From Sphingomonas sp. PP-CE-1A-559 (GTDB lineage Bacteria; Pseudomonadota; Alphaproteobacteria; Sphingomonadales; Sphingomonadaceae): DNA of 64,000 nt. Shown one piece after another: positions 34,419-42,646 of this stretch. Where the stretch lies: NCBI RefSeq assembly GCF_004340965.1, contig NZ_SLYA01000007.1, positions 42,096 through 106,095 of the forward strand, read 5' to 3'. Numbering within the stretch: the first letter of the stretch is position 1; the number at the start of each line of letters is the position of its first letter. The notes under the pieces were generated by a model. That model made no database searches. It saw only the letters and a program-made list of their open reading frames with translations, and had not been told where the DNA came from. The position numbers and the translations under genes were made by a program.

Positions 34419-34943
34419 ATGCGCATGGATATCACACAGCTCATTCTTGACGAACACGCGCAGCAGCGCGCATTGTTCGCGCAGATCGATTCGATCGACG
34501 CCAAGGACACCGAGGCGCTGTCGGCGCTTTGGACCCGCCTCAAGAACCTGCTCGACGCGCATGCCGAGGCGGAGGAGCGCTTCTTCTATCCGCGGTTGAT
34601 GAAGATCGGCACCGGCGGCAACGACGCCGACTCGGCCGCCGAAGAGACCGAGGACGCGATCGAGGATCACAACGACATTCGCGAGACGGGCGAGGCGGTC
34701 GACAAGCACCCGGTCGGCTCGGACGCGTGGTTCGAGGCAGTCGGCGAATGCAACAAGGCGAACAGCGATCACCTGGCCGAGGAAGAACGCCAGGGTCTGA
34801 CCGATTTCCGCAAGCATGCGACGCTGGAAGAGCGGCATGAACTGGGCGTGCGGTTCGCGGCGTTCGAGGCGAATCACCTGAACGGGGTGACGGTCGTCGA
34901 GAAGGATCCCGAGGCGTATGTGAAGCAGCATGCGCCGGGGTGA
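34419..34943 (+). CDS. hemerythrin (HHE) domain protein
   Basis: Predicted di-iron or metal-binding four-helix bundle, 174 residues. Metal-ligand candidates are LILDEHAQQRALF (first His), LLDAHAEAEERFFYP (His and Glu), IEDHNDIRE (His) and NSDHLAEEERQGL (His and Glu), the HHE spacing. Such proteins sense or handle oxygen, nitric oxide or iron. ATG 34419 or ATG 34425 are both possible; neither has a good ribosome site, and a GAACCGC/GCGGTTC inverted repeat (34392-34416) sits directly in front. It lies between thyA and folA without evident relation. Confidence 0.85.
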   Translation: MRMDITQLILDEHAQQRALFAQIDSIDAKDTEALSALWTRLKNLLDAHAEAEERFFYPRLMKIGTGGNDADSAAEETEDAIEDHNDIRETGEAVDKHPVGSDAWFEAVGECNKANSDHLAEEERQGLTDFRKHATLEERHELGVRFAAFEANHLNGVTVVEKDPEAYVKQHAPG

Positions 34944-34960
34944 GCCACACCGCTTATCTA

Positions 34961-35064
34961 CCACCCCGGCGAAGGCCGGGGCCCAATTGGAAAGGTCGGA
35001 GTAACAGGGCGCGGCGTCCATCAGCAGCGTTTCCCAATTGGGCCCCGGCCTCCGCCGGGGTGGT
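34961..35064. repeat. dispersed palindrome PE-A, copy 4
   Basis: CCACCCCGGCGAAGGCCGGG and CCCGGCCTCCGCCGGGGTGG arms, with CCCAATTGG blocks and a centre containing GGAGTAACAGGGCG. Confidence 0.88.
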
Positions 35065-35137
35065 TGTTCGTTAGGTAGAGTATGCCGACTTAAACGGAAG
35101 TGTAGCCCCCCTTCCCTCATTCCGGCATGACCGGAAC

Positions 35138-35602
35138 ATGATCACCTTCTACCTCGCCCGCGCCACCAACGGCGTCATCGGCCGCGATGGCCAGCTCCCC
35201 TGGCGCATCCCCGCGGACCTGAAGCGCTTCAAGGCGCTGACGATGGGCAAGCCGATGGTGATGGGGCGCAAAACCTTCGAGAGTTTCCCGAGCCCCCTTC
35301 CCGGCCGCCGGCATATTGTCCTGACGCGGGGCGACTGGAGCGCGGAAGGCGCCGAGGTCGCGCATTCGGTCGAGCAAGCGCTGGCGATCGCGGGTGACGA
35401 CGTCGCGGTGATCGGCGGCGCACAGATCTATGCGCAGTTGCTCCCCCATGCGGACCGGATCGAACTGACCGAAGTCCATGACGAACCCGAAGGCGACGCC
35501 GTCGTCCCCGCGTTCGAGGGCTGGCGCGAGATCGCTCGCGAGGACCACCCAGGCGAAAAGCAACGGCCCGCTTATAGCTTCGTCACCCTCACCCGCCCCT
35601 GA
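35138..35602 (+). CDS. folA: dihydrofolate reductase
   Basis: Reduces dihydrofolate to tetrahydrofolate with NADPH, complementing ThyA. The 154 residues contain GVIGRDGQLPWRIPADLKRFKALT split over the first strand and the WR-x-P-x-D-x-xxF signature, the NADPH site VMGRKTFESFP, and VIGGAQIYAQLLPHADRIELTEVH. The conserved Asp of the active site is in IPADLKRF. The ATG at 35138 is right at the end of a repeat-rich gap; the ribosome site is weak (CCGGAA). Confidence 0.95.
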   Translation: MITFYLARATNGVIGRDGQLPWRIPADLKRFKALTMGKPMVMGRKTFESFPSPLPGRRHIVLTRGDWSAEGAEVAHSVEQALAIAGDDVAVIGGAQIYAQLLPHADRIELTEVHDEPEGDAVVPAFEGWREIAREDHPGEKQRPAYSFVTLTRP

Positions 35603-35603
35603 G

Positions 35604-35659
35604 TTGTTTCAGCGAAGGCGGGAGCCCAGGCTGGACTCCCACCTTCGCGGTAGAACAAG
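35604..35659. repeat. dispersed palindrome PE-B, copy at 35.6 kb
   Basis: Slightly degenerate: TTGTTTCAGCGAAGGCGGGA and TCCCACCTTCGCGGTAGAAC arms. It begins directly after the folA stop. Confidence 0.8.
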
Positions 35660-35724
35660 GAGTTGCGGGAGACGACCGCACGGAAGGACTATCGCCTTTC
35701 GCGGCGGCTGGTTACTGACCCCGC

Positions 35725-36660
35725 ATGCAGCGGCTCGACGGCGGCGCGTCCATTCCTTCGCATCTCGCGAATGGGATCGTCGCGCTGGGCAATTTCGATG
35801 GATTCCACCTCGGTCACCAGGCGGTGGTCGCGCGCGCGATCGCCTGGGCCAAAGCCGAGGGCCGCCCCGCGCTGGTGGCGACGTTCGATCCCCATCCGGT
35901 CCGGCATTTCCGCCCCGACACCGCGCCGTTCCGCCTCACCACACTCGACCAGCGCGAGCGGCTGTTCGCGGAAGCCGGCGCCGATGCGATGGTGGTGTTC
36001 CATTTCGACGGCGATCTCGCCGCGCTGACCGCCGAGCAGTTCATCGCCCAGCGGCTCGAGAACAATCTCCGCATCGGCGGCGTCGTCACCGGCGAGGACT
36101 TCACCTTCGGCAAGGGCAAGGCCGGCACCGTCCACACGCTCGCCTCGCGGGGCCCGGTCCACGGGTTCCGCGCGGAAACCGTCGGCGCGGTCGCGTTGAA
36201 CGGCGAGACCGTCTCGTCCACGCGCATCCGCGATGCCTTGCGCAGCGGCGACATGGCGACCGCGACGCGCCTGCTCACGCGACCGTTCGCGATCGAGGGC
36301 GTGGTGCAGCACGGCGACAAGCTGGGCCGCACGATCGGCTATCCGACCGCCAATCTCGACATGGGCAATTATCTTCGCCCGGCATACGGGATCTATGCGG
36401 TGACCGGGCGGCTGGAGGACGGCCGCGTACTGAAGGGCGCGGCGAACCTCGGCATCCGCCCGAGCTTCGATCCGCCGAAGGAATTGCTGGAACCGTATTT
36501 CTTCGACTTCTCGGAGGATCTGTACGGCCGTCGCGTCGAGGTTTCGCTGGTCGAGTATCTCCGGCCGGAAGCGAAGTTCGACAGTCTTGACGCGCTCACG
36601 ACGCAGATGGATGCCGACTGCGATCGCGCGCGCGCAATCCTGGGTTCCTCCCCTCCCTGA
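35725..36660 (+). CDS. ribF: bifunctional riboflavin kinase/FMN adenylyltransferase
   Basis: Makes FMN and FAD from riboflavin and ATP. The 311 residues hold an N-terminal nucleotidyltransferase domain (VALGNFDGFHLGHQAVVARA, then FDPHPVRHF and VTGEDFTFGKGKAG, with TVSSTRIRDALRSGD) and a C-terminal riboflavin kinase domain (VVQHGDKLGRTIGYPTANLDMG, ANLGIRPSFD, VEVSLVEYLRPEAKFDSLDALTTQM). The last residues and the stop codon (SSLP-type SSPP-stop) lie within a PE-C element, so the palindrome has set the C-terminus. ileS and lspA follow, as in E. coli. Confidence 0.95.
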   Translation: MQRLDGGASIPSHLANGIVALGNFDGFHLGHQAVVARAIAWAKAEGRPALVATFDPHPVRHFRPDTAPFRLTTLDQRERLFAEAGADAMVVFHFDGDLAALTAEQFIAQRLENNLRIGGVVTGEDFTFGKGKAGTVHTLASRGPVHGFRAETVGAVALNGETVSSTRIRDALRSGDMATATRLLTRPFAIEGVVQHGDKLGRTIGYPTANLDMGNYLRPAYGIYAVTGRLEDGRVLKGAANLGIRPSFDPPKELLEPYFFDFSEDLYGRRVEVSLVEYLRPEAKFDSLDALTTQMDADCDRARAILGSSPP

Positions 36661-36753
36661 AAGGGAGGGGTTGGGGGTGGGTCGGCCGCTTGGCGAACGT
36701 GACGGCAATTCCGAACCAACCCACCCCCAGCCCCTCCCTTCCAGGGAGGGGAG
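36643..36753. repeat. PE-C palindrome overlapping the ribF 3' end
   Basis: CTCCCCTCCCTGAAAGGGAG and CTCCCTTCCAGGGAGGGGAG arms with a GGGGTTGGGGGTGGGT / ACCCACCCCCAGCCCC inner pair. The TGA in the first loop is the ribF stop codon. Confidence 0.87.
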
Positions 36754-36810
36754 CAAGAGCGGGACAGGGATGGCAACGTGAGCCGCTACCGGCTACAGCC
36801 CGGCCCACTT

Positions 36811-39783
36811 ATGACCGATACTCCTGCGCCCGCCCGCGATTACCGCGACACCGTCTTCCTGCCGAAGACCGACTTCCCGATGAAGGCGGGCCTCGCCGCC
36901 AAGGAGCCGGCGATCCTGGAGCGCTGGGCCAAGCTCGGCATCTACGACCGGTTGCGCGAACAGCGGCTCGGGCGCGAGCGGTTCATCCTGCATGACGGCC
37001 CGCCCTACGCGAACGGCGACATCCACATGGGCCACGCGATGAACAAGGTCCTGAAGGACATCATCGTCCGCTCGCAGTCGCTGATGGGCAAGGACGCGCC
37101 GTACGTCCCCGGCTGGGACTGCCACGGCCTGCCGATCGAGTGGAAGGTCGAGGAAGCGTATCGCGCGAAGAAGCTCAACAAGGACGACGTCCCCGTCGAC
37201 CAGTTCCGCGCCGAATGCCGCGCCTATGCCGAGAAATGGGTCGCCGTGCAGAAGGCCGAGTTCGAACGGCTCGGCGTGATGGGCGACTGGGCCGATCCGT
37301 ACCTGACGATGAAGTACGAGGCCGAGGCCGCGATAGTCGGCGAACTGCTGAAGTTCGCCGAAAGCGGCCAGCTGTACCGCGGCGCCAAGCCGGTGATGTG
37401 GTCGCCGGTCGAGAAGACCGCGCTCGCCGAGGCCGAGGTCGAGTATGAGGACATCGTCTCCACGCAGATCGACGTCGCGTTCGAGATCGACTCTGCGCCG
37501 AATGCGCCCGAACTGGTCGGTGCCTATGCGGTGATCTGGACGACGACGCCGTGGACGATCCCGGTGAACCAGGCACTGAGCTATGGGCCTGAGATCGAGT
37601 ATGTTCTGCTGGCAGACGGCGATCGCCGATACTTGGTCGCCGACGCGCTGATCGACAGCTTTTTTGCCCGTACCCTCCCCTCCCGTCATCCCGGCGGAGG
37701 CCGGGACCCACTTACCAACGGGGAAGACCTCGGTGACGTGGGCCCCGGCCTCCGCCGGAGTGACGGAGGGGAGGGTGGCGCTGCGATACTTTGGCGCGGG
37801 AAGGGTTCTGCCCTCGCCGACGCCACTGCACGCCACCCGATGCACGCGCTCGGCGGGTTCTTCGCGAAACCGCGGCCGTTCCTCCCCGGCGAGTTCGTCA
37901 CGACCGACGCCGGCACCGGGCTCGTCCACATGGCGCCGGATCACGGCGAGGACGATTTCGAACTCTGCAAGCAATACGGCATCGACCCGGTCTTCGCGAT
38001 CGACGGCGCGGGCATGTACCGCGCCGACTGGGCGTGGCTCGGTGGCCAGGGCAGCGTCATCAACAAGAAGTTCGTGAGCGCGGACGGCCCGATCTGCACC
38101 GACCTGCGCGAGGCCGGCGCGTTGCTCGCGGCGAGCGACGACTTCAAGCACAGCTACCCGCATTCGTGGCGTTCGAAGGCCAAGGTGATCTTCCGCGCGA
38201 CCCCGCAATGGTTCATCCCGATGGACTCTTCGTCTGCTCCCTCTTCCCTGCGGGGAGAGGGTCGGGGTGAGGGGCAGCCCAGCAATGCTGCGCCCGGAAC
38301 AGCCCCTCACCCCAGCCCTCTCCCCGCAGGGGAGAGGGAGTCGGAAGCTGGCAACGGCGCCACTCTCCGCGAAATCGCGCTCGACGCGATCGCGGCCACC
38401 ACCTGGATCCCCGCGCGCTCCGAAAACCGGATCACGTCGATGGTGCAGGGCCGTCCCGACTGGGTCATCTCGCGCCAGCGTGCCTGGGGCGTCCCGATCG
38501 CGCTGTTCGTGAACCGCCTCACCGGCCAGTATCTCAACGATCCCGCCGTCAACGCGCGCATCGTCGCAGCCTTCCGCGAGAACGGCGCGGACGCGTGGTA
38601 TGCCGACGGCCATCAGGCGCTGCTCGGCCCCGACTACGACCTCGCCAACTATGAGGTAGTGAAGGACATCCTCGACGTCTGGTTCGACTCCGGCTGCACG
38701 CACGTCTTCACCGTCGAAGCACGCTACGGCGAGGGAACGCGCGCGAACCTGTATCTCGAAGGCTCGGACCAGCATCGCGGCTGGTTCCAGTCGTCGCTGC
38801 TCGAAAGCTGCGGCACGCGCGGTCGCGCACCCTATGACGCGGTCCTGACGCACGGCTTCGCGCTCGACGGCCAGGGCCGGAAGATGTCGAAGTCGCTCGG
38901 CAACGTCGTCGATCCGCTCAAGATCATCGGCGAGTCCGGCGCGGACATCCTCCGCATGTGGGTCGCCTCGACCGATTATTTCGACGACGTGAAGATCGGC
39001 AAGGAAGTGCTCGCCACCGCCTCCGACGCGTACCGGAAGCTGCGCAACACGTTCCGCTACATGCTCGGCGCACTCGAAGACTTCGATGAATCGGAGCGCG
39101 TCGCGGTGTCCGACATGCCCGAGCTGGAACGCTACGTGCTCCACCGCCTCGGCATGATCGACACCGAACTGCGCCAGGCGGCCGAAGCGTACGAGTTCAA
39201 CCGCTACACACGCCTGCTGACCGACTTCGCGAACGAGGACCTGTCCGCGTTCTTCTTCGATATCCGCAAGGATTCGCTCTATTGCGACGCGACCGACGAC
39301 ATCAAGCGCCGGTCGTACCGCACCGTCCTCGACGTGCTGTTCCACGCGCTGGTCCGCTACGCCGCGCCGGTGCTCTGCTTCACCGCGGAAGAAGTGTGGC
39401 AGTCGCGGTTCCCGAGCGACGACAGCTCGGTCCACTACCTCGAATGGCCGACGCTACCGTCGCTCGACGTCGACGACGTGGTCGGCAGCAAATGGCATGA
39501 GATTCGCCAGCTACGCGTTCAGGTCACCGAAGCGATCGAGCCACTCCGCCGCGAAAAGACCGTGCGCTCCAGCCTGGAGGCCGAAATCACTGTGCCGTCG
39601 ATGCTGCTAGATGCGGACGCGCTCGCCGAGGCCTTCATCGTCGCCAAGGTCACGCCCGGCGACGCGGTCACCGTAACCCGCACCGACTTCCACAAATGCG
39701 GCCGCTGCTGGCGCCACCTCCCCGAGGTGACCGTCGATGGCGAGCTCTGCAACCGATGCGACGAGGTGGTGGCCGATGCGTAA
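36811..39783 (+). CDS. ileS: isoleucyl-tRNA synthetase with two palindrome-encoded inserts
   Basis: Charges tRNA-Ile. ATG 36811 (MTDTPAPARDYRDTVFLPKTDF) fits family starts; a GTG at 36778 would add 11 residues. The 990-residue protein has the HIGH motif as PPYANGDIHMGHAMNK, an editing CP1 domain (TTTPWTIPVNQALSYG, TDAGTGLVHMAPDHGEDDF), LDVWFDSGCTHV, the KMSKS loop (GQGRKMSKSLGNVVDP) and a C-terminal zinc knuckle (KCGRCWRHLPEV, LCNRCDEVV). Residues about 289-322 (in CP1) and 475-511 are low-complexity peptides from palindromes. Subtracting them leaves about 920 residues, close to the normal size. The stop overlaps lspA by 8 nt. Confidence 0.95.
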   Translation: MTDTPAPARDYRDTVFLPKTDFPMKAGLAAKEPAILERWAKLGIYDRLREQRLGRERFILHDGPPYANGDIHMGHAMNKVLKDIIVRSQSLMGKDAPYVPGWDCHGLPIEWKVEEAYRAKKLNKDDVPVDQFRAECRAYAEKWVAVQKAEFERLGVMGDWADPYLTMKYEAEAAIVGELLKFAESGQLYRGAKPVMWSPVEKTALAEAEVEYEDIVSTQIDVAFEIDSAPNAPELVGAYAVIWTTTPWTIPVNQALSYGPEIEYVLLADGDRRYLVADALIDSFFARTLPSRHPGGGRDPLTNGEDLGDVGPGLRRSDGGEGGAAILWRGKGSALADATARHPMHALGGFFAKPRPFLPGEFVTTDAGTGLVHMAPDHGEDDFELCKQYGIDPVFAIDGAGMYRADWAWLGGQGSVINKKFVSADGPICTDLREAGALLAASDDFKHSYPHSWRSKAKVIFRATPQWFIPMDSSSAPSSLRGEGRGEGQPSNAAPGTAPHPSPLPAGERESEAGNGATLREIALDAIAATTWIPARSENRITSMVQGRPDWVISRQRAWGVPIALFVNRLTGQYLNDPAVNARIVAAFRENGADAWYADGHQALLGPDYDLANYEVVKDILDVWFDSGCTHVFTVEARYGEGTRANLYLEGSDQHRGWFQSSLLESCGTRGRAPYDAVLTHGFALDGQGRKMSKSLGNVVDPLKIIGESGADILRMWVASTDYFDDVKIGKEVLATASDAYRKLRNTFRYMLGALEDFDESERVAVSDMPELERYVLHRLGMIDTELRQAAEAYEFNRYTRLLTDFANEDLSAFFFDIRKDSLYCDATDDIKRRSYRTVLDVLFHALVRYAAPVLCFTAEEVWQSRFPSDDSSVHYLEWPTLPSLDVDDVVGSKWHEIRQLRVQVTEAIEPLRREKTVRSSLEAEITVPSMLLDADALAEAFIVAKVTPGDAVTVTRTDFHKCGRCWRHLPEVTVDGELCNRCDEVVADA
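37675..37775. repeat. PE-A-like palindrome inside the ileS editing domain region
   Basis: CCCCTCCCGTCATCCCGGCG... faces ...CGCCGGAGTGACGGAGGGGA, with GGAGGCCGGGACCCA / TGGGCCCCGGCCTCC inner arms. It is in frame and encodes SRHPGGGRDPLTNGE and GPGLRRSDGGEGG. It separates LVADALIDSFF from the rest of CP1. Confidence 0.87.
38235..38342. repeat. PE-C palindrome inside ileS, second copy
   Basis: TCCCTCTTCCCTGCGGGGAG and CTCTCCCCGCAGGGGAGAGG arms with a GGTCGGGGTGAGGGGC / GCCCCTCACCCCAGCC inner pair. It encodes SLRGEGRGEGQPSN and PHPSPLPAGERES in the ileS frame. Confidence 0.88.
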
Positions 39784-40279
39784 CCTGCCAAAAGCCGGGT
39801 TCGGCGCGGCAATCGCGCTGTTCCTAGCCGACCAGATAAGCAAATGGGCGGTGACCAAGCCGCTCGGGATCGATTCGCTCGGCGATGCGCAGACGATCAC
39901 GTCGTTCTTCGACCTGCGCTTCGTGCCGAACATCGGCATCTCGCTGGGGCTGCTCCCCGCCGACGGTCACCTCACCCGCTGGGCGCTGGTGCTGCTGACC
40001 GGCGCGATCGCGGTCGGTGTCGCCGTGTGGATGACGCGCGAGAAGAACCCCGCCGACCAGGTCGCGCTCGGCTTCGTGCTTGGCGGGGCGATCGGGAATA
40101 TCCTCGACCGGATCCGTCTCGGCTATGTCGTCGATTTCTGCGACCTGCATATCGGCGAGTGGCGTCCGTTTTTGGTCTTCAATGTCGCCGATGCAGCGAT
40201 TACTGTCGGCGTGCTCGTCCTGCTTGTTCGGGCGCTCCTCGTGCGCGAGAAGCCCCCTGTGGAGAATTCCCATGCGTAA
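39776..40279 (+). CDS. lspA: lipoprotein signal peptidase
   Basis: Aspartic protease in the inner membrane that removes signal peptides from lipid-modified prolipoproteins. ATG 39776 lies within the last codons of ileS (overlap ATGCGTAA). The 167 residues have four helices (AAIALFLADQISKWAV, LVLLTGAIAVGVAVWM, VALGFVLGGAIGNILDR, FNVADAAITVGVLVLLVRAL). The catalytic Asp residues are in GNILDRIRLGYVVDF and FNVADAAI. NIGISLGLL stands for the usual N-x-G-(I/A)-x-F/L-G motif. A DUF3035 lipoprotein gene follows with an identical 8-nt overlap. Confidence 0.95.
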   Translation: MRNLPKAGFGAAIALFLADQISKWAVTKPLGIDSLGDAQTITSFFDLRFVPNIGISLGLLPADGHLTRWALVLLTGAIAVGVAVWMTREKNPADQVALGFVLGGAIGNILDRIRLGYVVDFCDLHIGEWRPFLVFNVADAAITVGVLVLLVRALLVREKPPVENSHA

Positions 40280-40685
40280 GTTCGTACCCCTGGCCGCCGG
40301 CCTCACCTGCGTCGCGCTGCTCTCGGGTTGCGGGGCAGGCCGAAGCCTCGATCGCGCACGCCCGGACGAGTTCGCGGTCGCGCGCCAGGCGCCACTGGTG
40401 ATCCCGCCCGACTTCGCGCTGGTCCCACCGCAGCCCGGCGCCGCCCGCCCGCAGGATACAGCCGCCAACGCCCAGACGCTCGACGCGCTGTTCGGTGGGG
40501 CCGCACCGCGTAGTGCCGCCGAGACCGGTGTCGTCAACGATGCCGGCGCCGACAACGACGATCCCGGCATCCGCTCGAGCGCAGGCGATCCCGGCACGAC
40601 GGTCGTCGACAAGGGTTCGACCACGCGCGACATCGTCGCAGCACCAGAGGGTGACGGCCAGGACGCGAAGACCACCGCGAACTGA
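40272..40685 (+). CDS. DUF3035 family lipoprotein
   Basis: Small outer-membrane-type lipoprotein of alphaproteobacteria, 137 residues, function not established. The signal peptide FVPLAAGLTCVALLSGCG has a clear lipobox (LSGC). The mature part holds the family motif PDEFAVARQAPLVIPPDFALVPPQPGA (shown in pieces: PDEFAVARQAPL and LVIPPDFALPP-like VIPPDFALVPPQ), then a disordered acidic tail. The start overlaps the lspA stop, so its own processing enzyme is made from the same mRNA. An intrinsic terminator follows. Confidence 0.87.
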   Translation: MRKFVPLAAGLTCVALLSGCGAGRSLDRARPDEFAVARQAPLVIPPDFALVPPQPGAARPQDTAANAQTLDALFGGAAPRSAAETGVVNDAGADNDDPGIRSSAGDPGTTVVDKGSTTRDIVAAPEGDGQDAKTTAN

Positions 40686-40702
40686 TCAATCCTAGCGGCT
40701 GA

Positions 40703-40740
40703 CGAAAAAGGGCGGCTCCTCGCGGGGCCGCCCTTTTTCG
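40703..40740 (+). terminator. intrinsic terminator after the ribF/ileS/lspA/DUF3035 group
   Basis: CGAAAAAGGGCGGC pairs with GCCGCCCTTTTTCG around TCCTCGCGGG. It can work in both directions because the A tract mirrors the T tract. Confidence 0.9.
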
Positions 40741-40798
40741 TGTCTGACGATGTGGTTCGAAGAGCAGGAGATGCCAGTGGAAGCCTTAGCTTCCCTTT

Positions 40799-40858
40799 CT
40801 TGTTCTCCCGCGAAGGCGGGAGCCCAGTCTGGGTCCCCGCCTTCGCGGGGAAACAAGC
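40799..40858. repeat. dispersed palindrome PE-B, copy at 40.8 kb
   Basis: CTTGTTCTCCCGCGAAGGCG and CGCCTTCGCGGGGAAACAAG arms around GGGAGCCCAGTCTGGGTCCC. Confidence 0.88.
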
Positions 40859-40907
40859 TTTCAGGTTGAGGGGCGCGGAAAGCTCGCCGCGCCCTCTCCT
40901 CAGGCGT

Positions 40908-41768
40908 TCAGAACGCCGCGGTCAGCGACACCAGCACCTTGCCGCCAGCAATCGAGCCGGTGCCGTCCTGGCCACGGCTGAAGCTCGGCTGGAGATACGC
41001 CGCCTCGCGCTTCGAGATGTCGGTGTCGACATACGCCACGCCCAGCGTCAGCGGGGTCGTCGGGATCACGTAGTCCGCACCGAACAGCCAGTCCCAATAC
41101 TCGCCGGTCGGCGACACGCTGGTCGCGAACGGCCCGAGGCCCTTGTTGCCGTTCGAATGGCCGACATGCGCCTTCACGGTCAGCCCGGTGTTGGGGATAC
41201 CGCTGCTGATATCGCCCCAGAGGTACAGATTGTCGTCCTTGGCGTTGACGCGGTCGTACACCCCGTTCGCAGCCGACGTGCCGTTGACATACCAAGGCCC
41301 GAGCGCCTGCTGCTTGGGCGCATAGGCGACGCCCGCGAGCAACGCGACCGGGCCGACGGTGCCCGACAGCTTGGCATAGGGCTCGATGAAGTCAGTGTTG
41401 TCGAAGCCGCCCGGATACATGTACCAGGTCGCGCCGACGTCGATCGCGCCGCCGCCACCGATCGGCGTCTTGTAGCCGGCGATCAGATCGAGCTCCATGT
41501 TGGAACCGCCGAACGTACCCCAGCCCGCGAGGTTGGAACCCCAGGTGCCGATATAGATGCCGCTCTTGTGCGCGATCGTGATGCCGCCCTGGACGGCGAG
41601 GTTCTCGTCCGACTGTGACACGCCGCGAAAGCGATAGTCGTTGGTCAGCCCGACCGAACCCGAGACGGTGACCTCCTTGGGGGGCGCCGTGGCCGCATCC
41701 TGTGCGAATGCTGGCGTAGCGACGGCAGCCAAAGCAATGCCGCCGAGAAGAAGTGTGGTGAAGCGCAT
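40908..41768 (-). CDS. TorF family outer-membrane porin
   Basis: Predicted beta-barrel porin of 286 residues. The start at 41768 gives a clean signal peptide (MRFTTLLLGGIALAAVATPAFA) with AAAGGGAAACG upstream; a longer frame is rejected. The mature protein begins with the family's hallmark VSGSVGLTNDYRFRGVSQSDENLAVQGG, followed by alternating strands such as IYIGTWGSNLAGWG, NMELDLIAGYK, IDVGATWYMYPGG, LTLGVAYVDTDIS and the C-terminal GGKVLVSLTAAF ending in Phe, as needed for barrel insertion. The transported solute is unknown. No transporter partners are adjacent. Confidence 0.9.
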   Translation of the reverse strand: MRFTTLLLGGIALAAVATPAFAQDAATAPPKEVTVSGSVGLTNDYRFRGVSQSDENLAVQGGITIAHKSGIYIGTWGSNLAGWGTFGGSNMELDLIAGYKTPIGGGGAIDVGATWYMYPGGFDNTDFIEPYAKLSGTVGPVALLAGVAYAPKQQALGPWYVNGTSAANGVYDRVNAKDDNLYLWGDISSGIPNTGLTVKAHVGHSNGNKGLGPFATSVSPTGEYWDWLFGADYVIPTTPLTLGVAYVDTDISKREAAYLQPSFSRGQDGTGSIAGGKVLVSLTAAF

Positions 41769-41977
41769 CGTTTCCCTTTCGATACCGGAAGTCGATGTCC
41801 GCCCTGCATCCGTGGACGCCGCATCTTTCGGGGCCGAACCCCAGTGCGGTCTTTCCAACGGTGACACCGCGATGACAGCCCATGGTGCGCCGCACAAGCG
41901 AATCTTGCGTACAATCGGGCTTTGACAGCGCGCATGTTGCGCAACCGCCACACTCATTTCAAAGGCAGCCGTCGCGT

Positions 41978-42622
41978 TCAGCGCGCTATGACGTTGATCG
42001 GGCTTCGGTTTTCCCAACCCTCGCGCTCGAGTTCAGGGATGACGGCGTCGGTCTCGGCATAGCCGATGCAGAGATATGCGACGAGCTGCCAGGTCTCCGG
42101 CACGTCGAGGATCGCACGGATCCGCGACGGGTCGAGGATCGAGACCCAGCCGAGGCCGATCCCCTGTGCGCGAGCGGCGAGCCACAGCGTGTGGACCGCG
42201 ATGACGGCGGAATAGGCGACGGCTTCGGGCATGGTCCGGCGGCCGAGACCGTGGCCCTGCTCCGGGTCGGGTTCGACGAACACAGCGACATGACACGGCG
42301 CCCGTTCGAGCCCGGCAAGCTTGAGCCGTGCGTAGGAGGCTACCCTCACACCCTCCTGCGTCGTCAACGCCGCCGCATTGCACGCCTCGAAGTCCGCGCG
42401 GACCGCAGCGCGGCGGGCGGGGTCGTCGACCGTAACGAACCGCCAGGGCTGGCTCAGCCCGACCGACGGCGAGGCGTTGGCGATCTCCAGCAACCGGTCG
42501 AGCAACCCGGTCGGCAGCGGGTCGCGCCGAAAATGCCGGACATCGCGACGCCAGCGGAACAGTGTTTCCAGTTCGGCTTGAAACGCGGGTGCAAAGATCG
42601 GTGCTTCGGTGGCCTCCCCCAC
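41978..42622 (-). CDS. bluB: 5,6-dimethylbenzimidazole synthase
   Basis: Flavin-destroying enzyme that turns reduced FMN into 5,6-dimethylbenzimidazole, the lower ligand of vitamin B12. It is a nitroreductase-fold protein of 214 residues. Recognisable parts are RRDVRHFRRDPLP, LLEIANASPSVGLSQPWRFV (the BluB signature), YARLKLAGLERAPCHVAVFVE, TMPEAVAYSAVIAVHTLWLAARAQGIGLGWVSILDP split over two helices, and CIGYAE. It is last in a minus-strand run with metC and sseA. No other B12 gene and no cobalamin riboswitch were seen upstream. Confidence 0.92.
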   Translation of the reverse strand: MGEATEAPIFAPAFQAELETLFRWRRDVRHFRRDPLPTGLLDRLLEIANASPSVGLSQPWRFVTVDDPARRAAVRADFEACNAAALTTQEGVRVASYARLKLAGLERAPCHVAVFVEPDPEQGHGLGRRTMPEAVAYSAVIAVHTLWLAARAQGIGLGWVSILDPSRIRAILDVPETWQLVAYLCIGYAETDAVIPELEREGWENRSPINVIAR

Positions 42623-42646
42623 GCGCGCCTCTTGGCCGGAAATCGT

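Noticed and set aside
36778..36811. GTG start for ileS at 36778
   Set aside because: The extra 11 residues do not resemble IleS N-termini, whereas ATG 36811 starts with a typical sequence. The ribosome site is weak for both, so some doubt remains.
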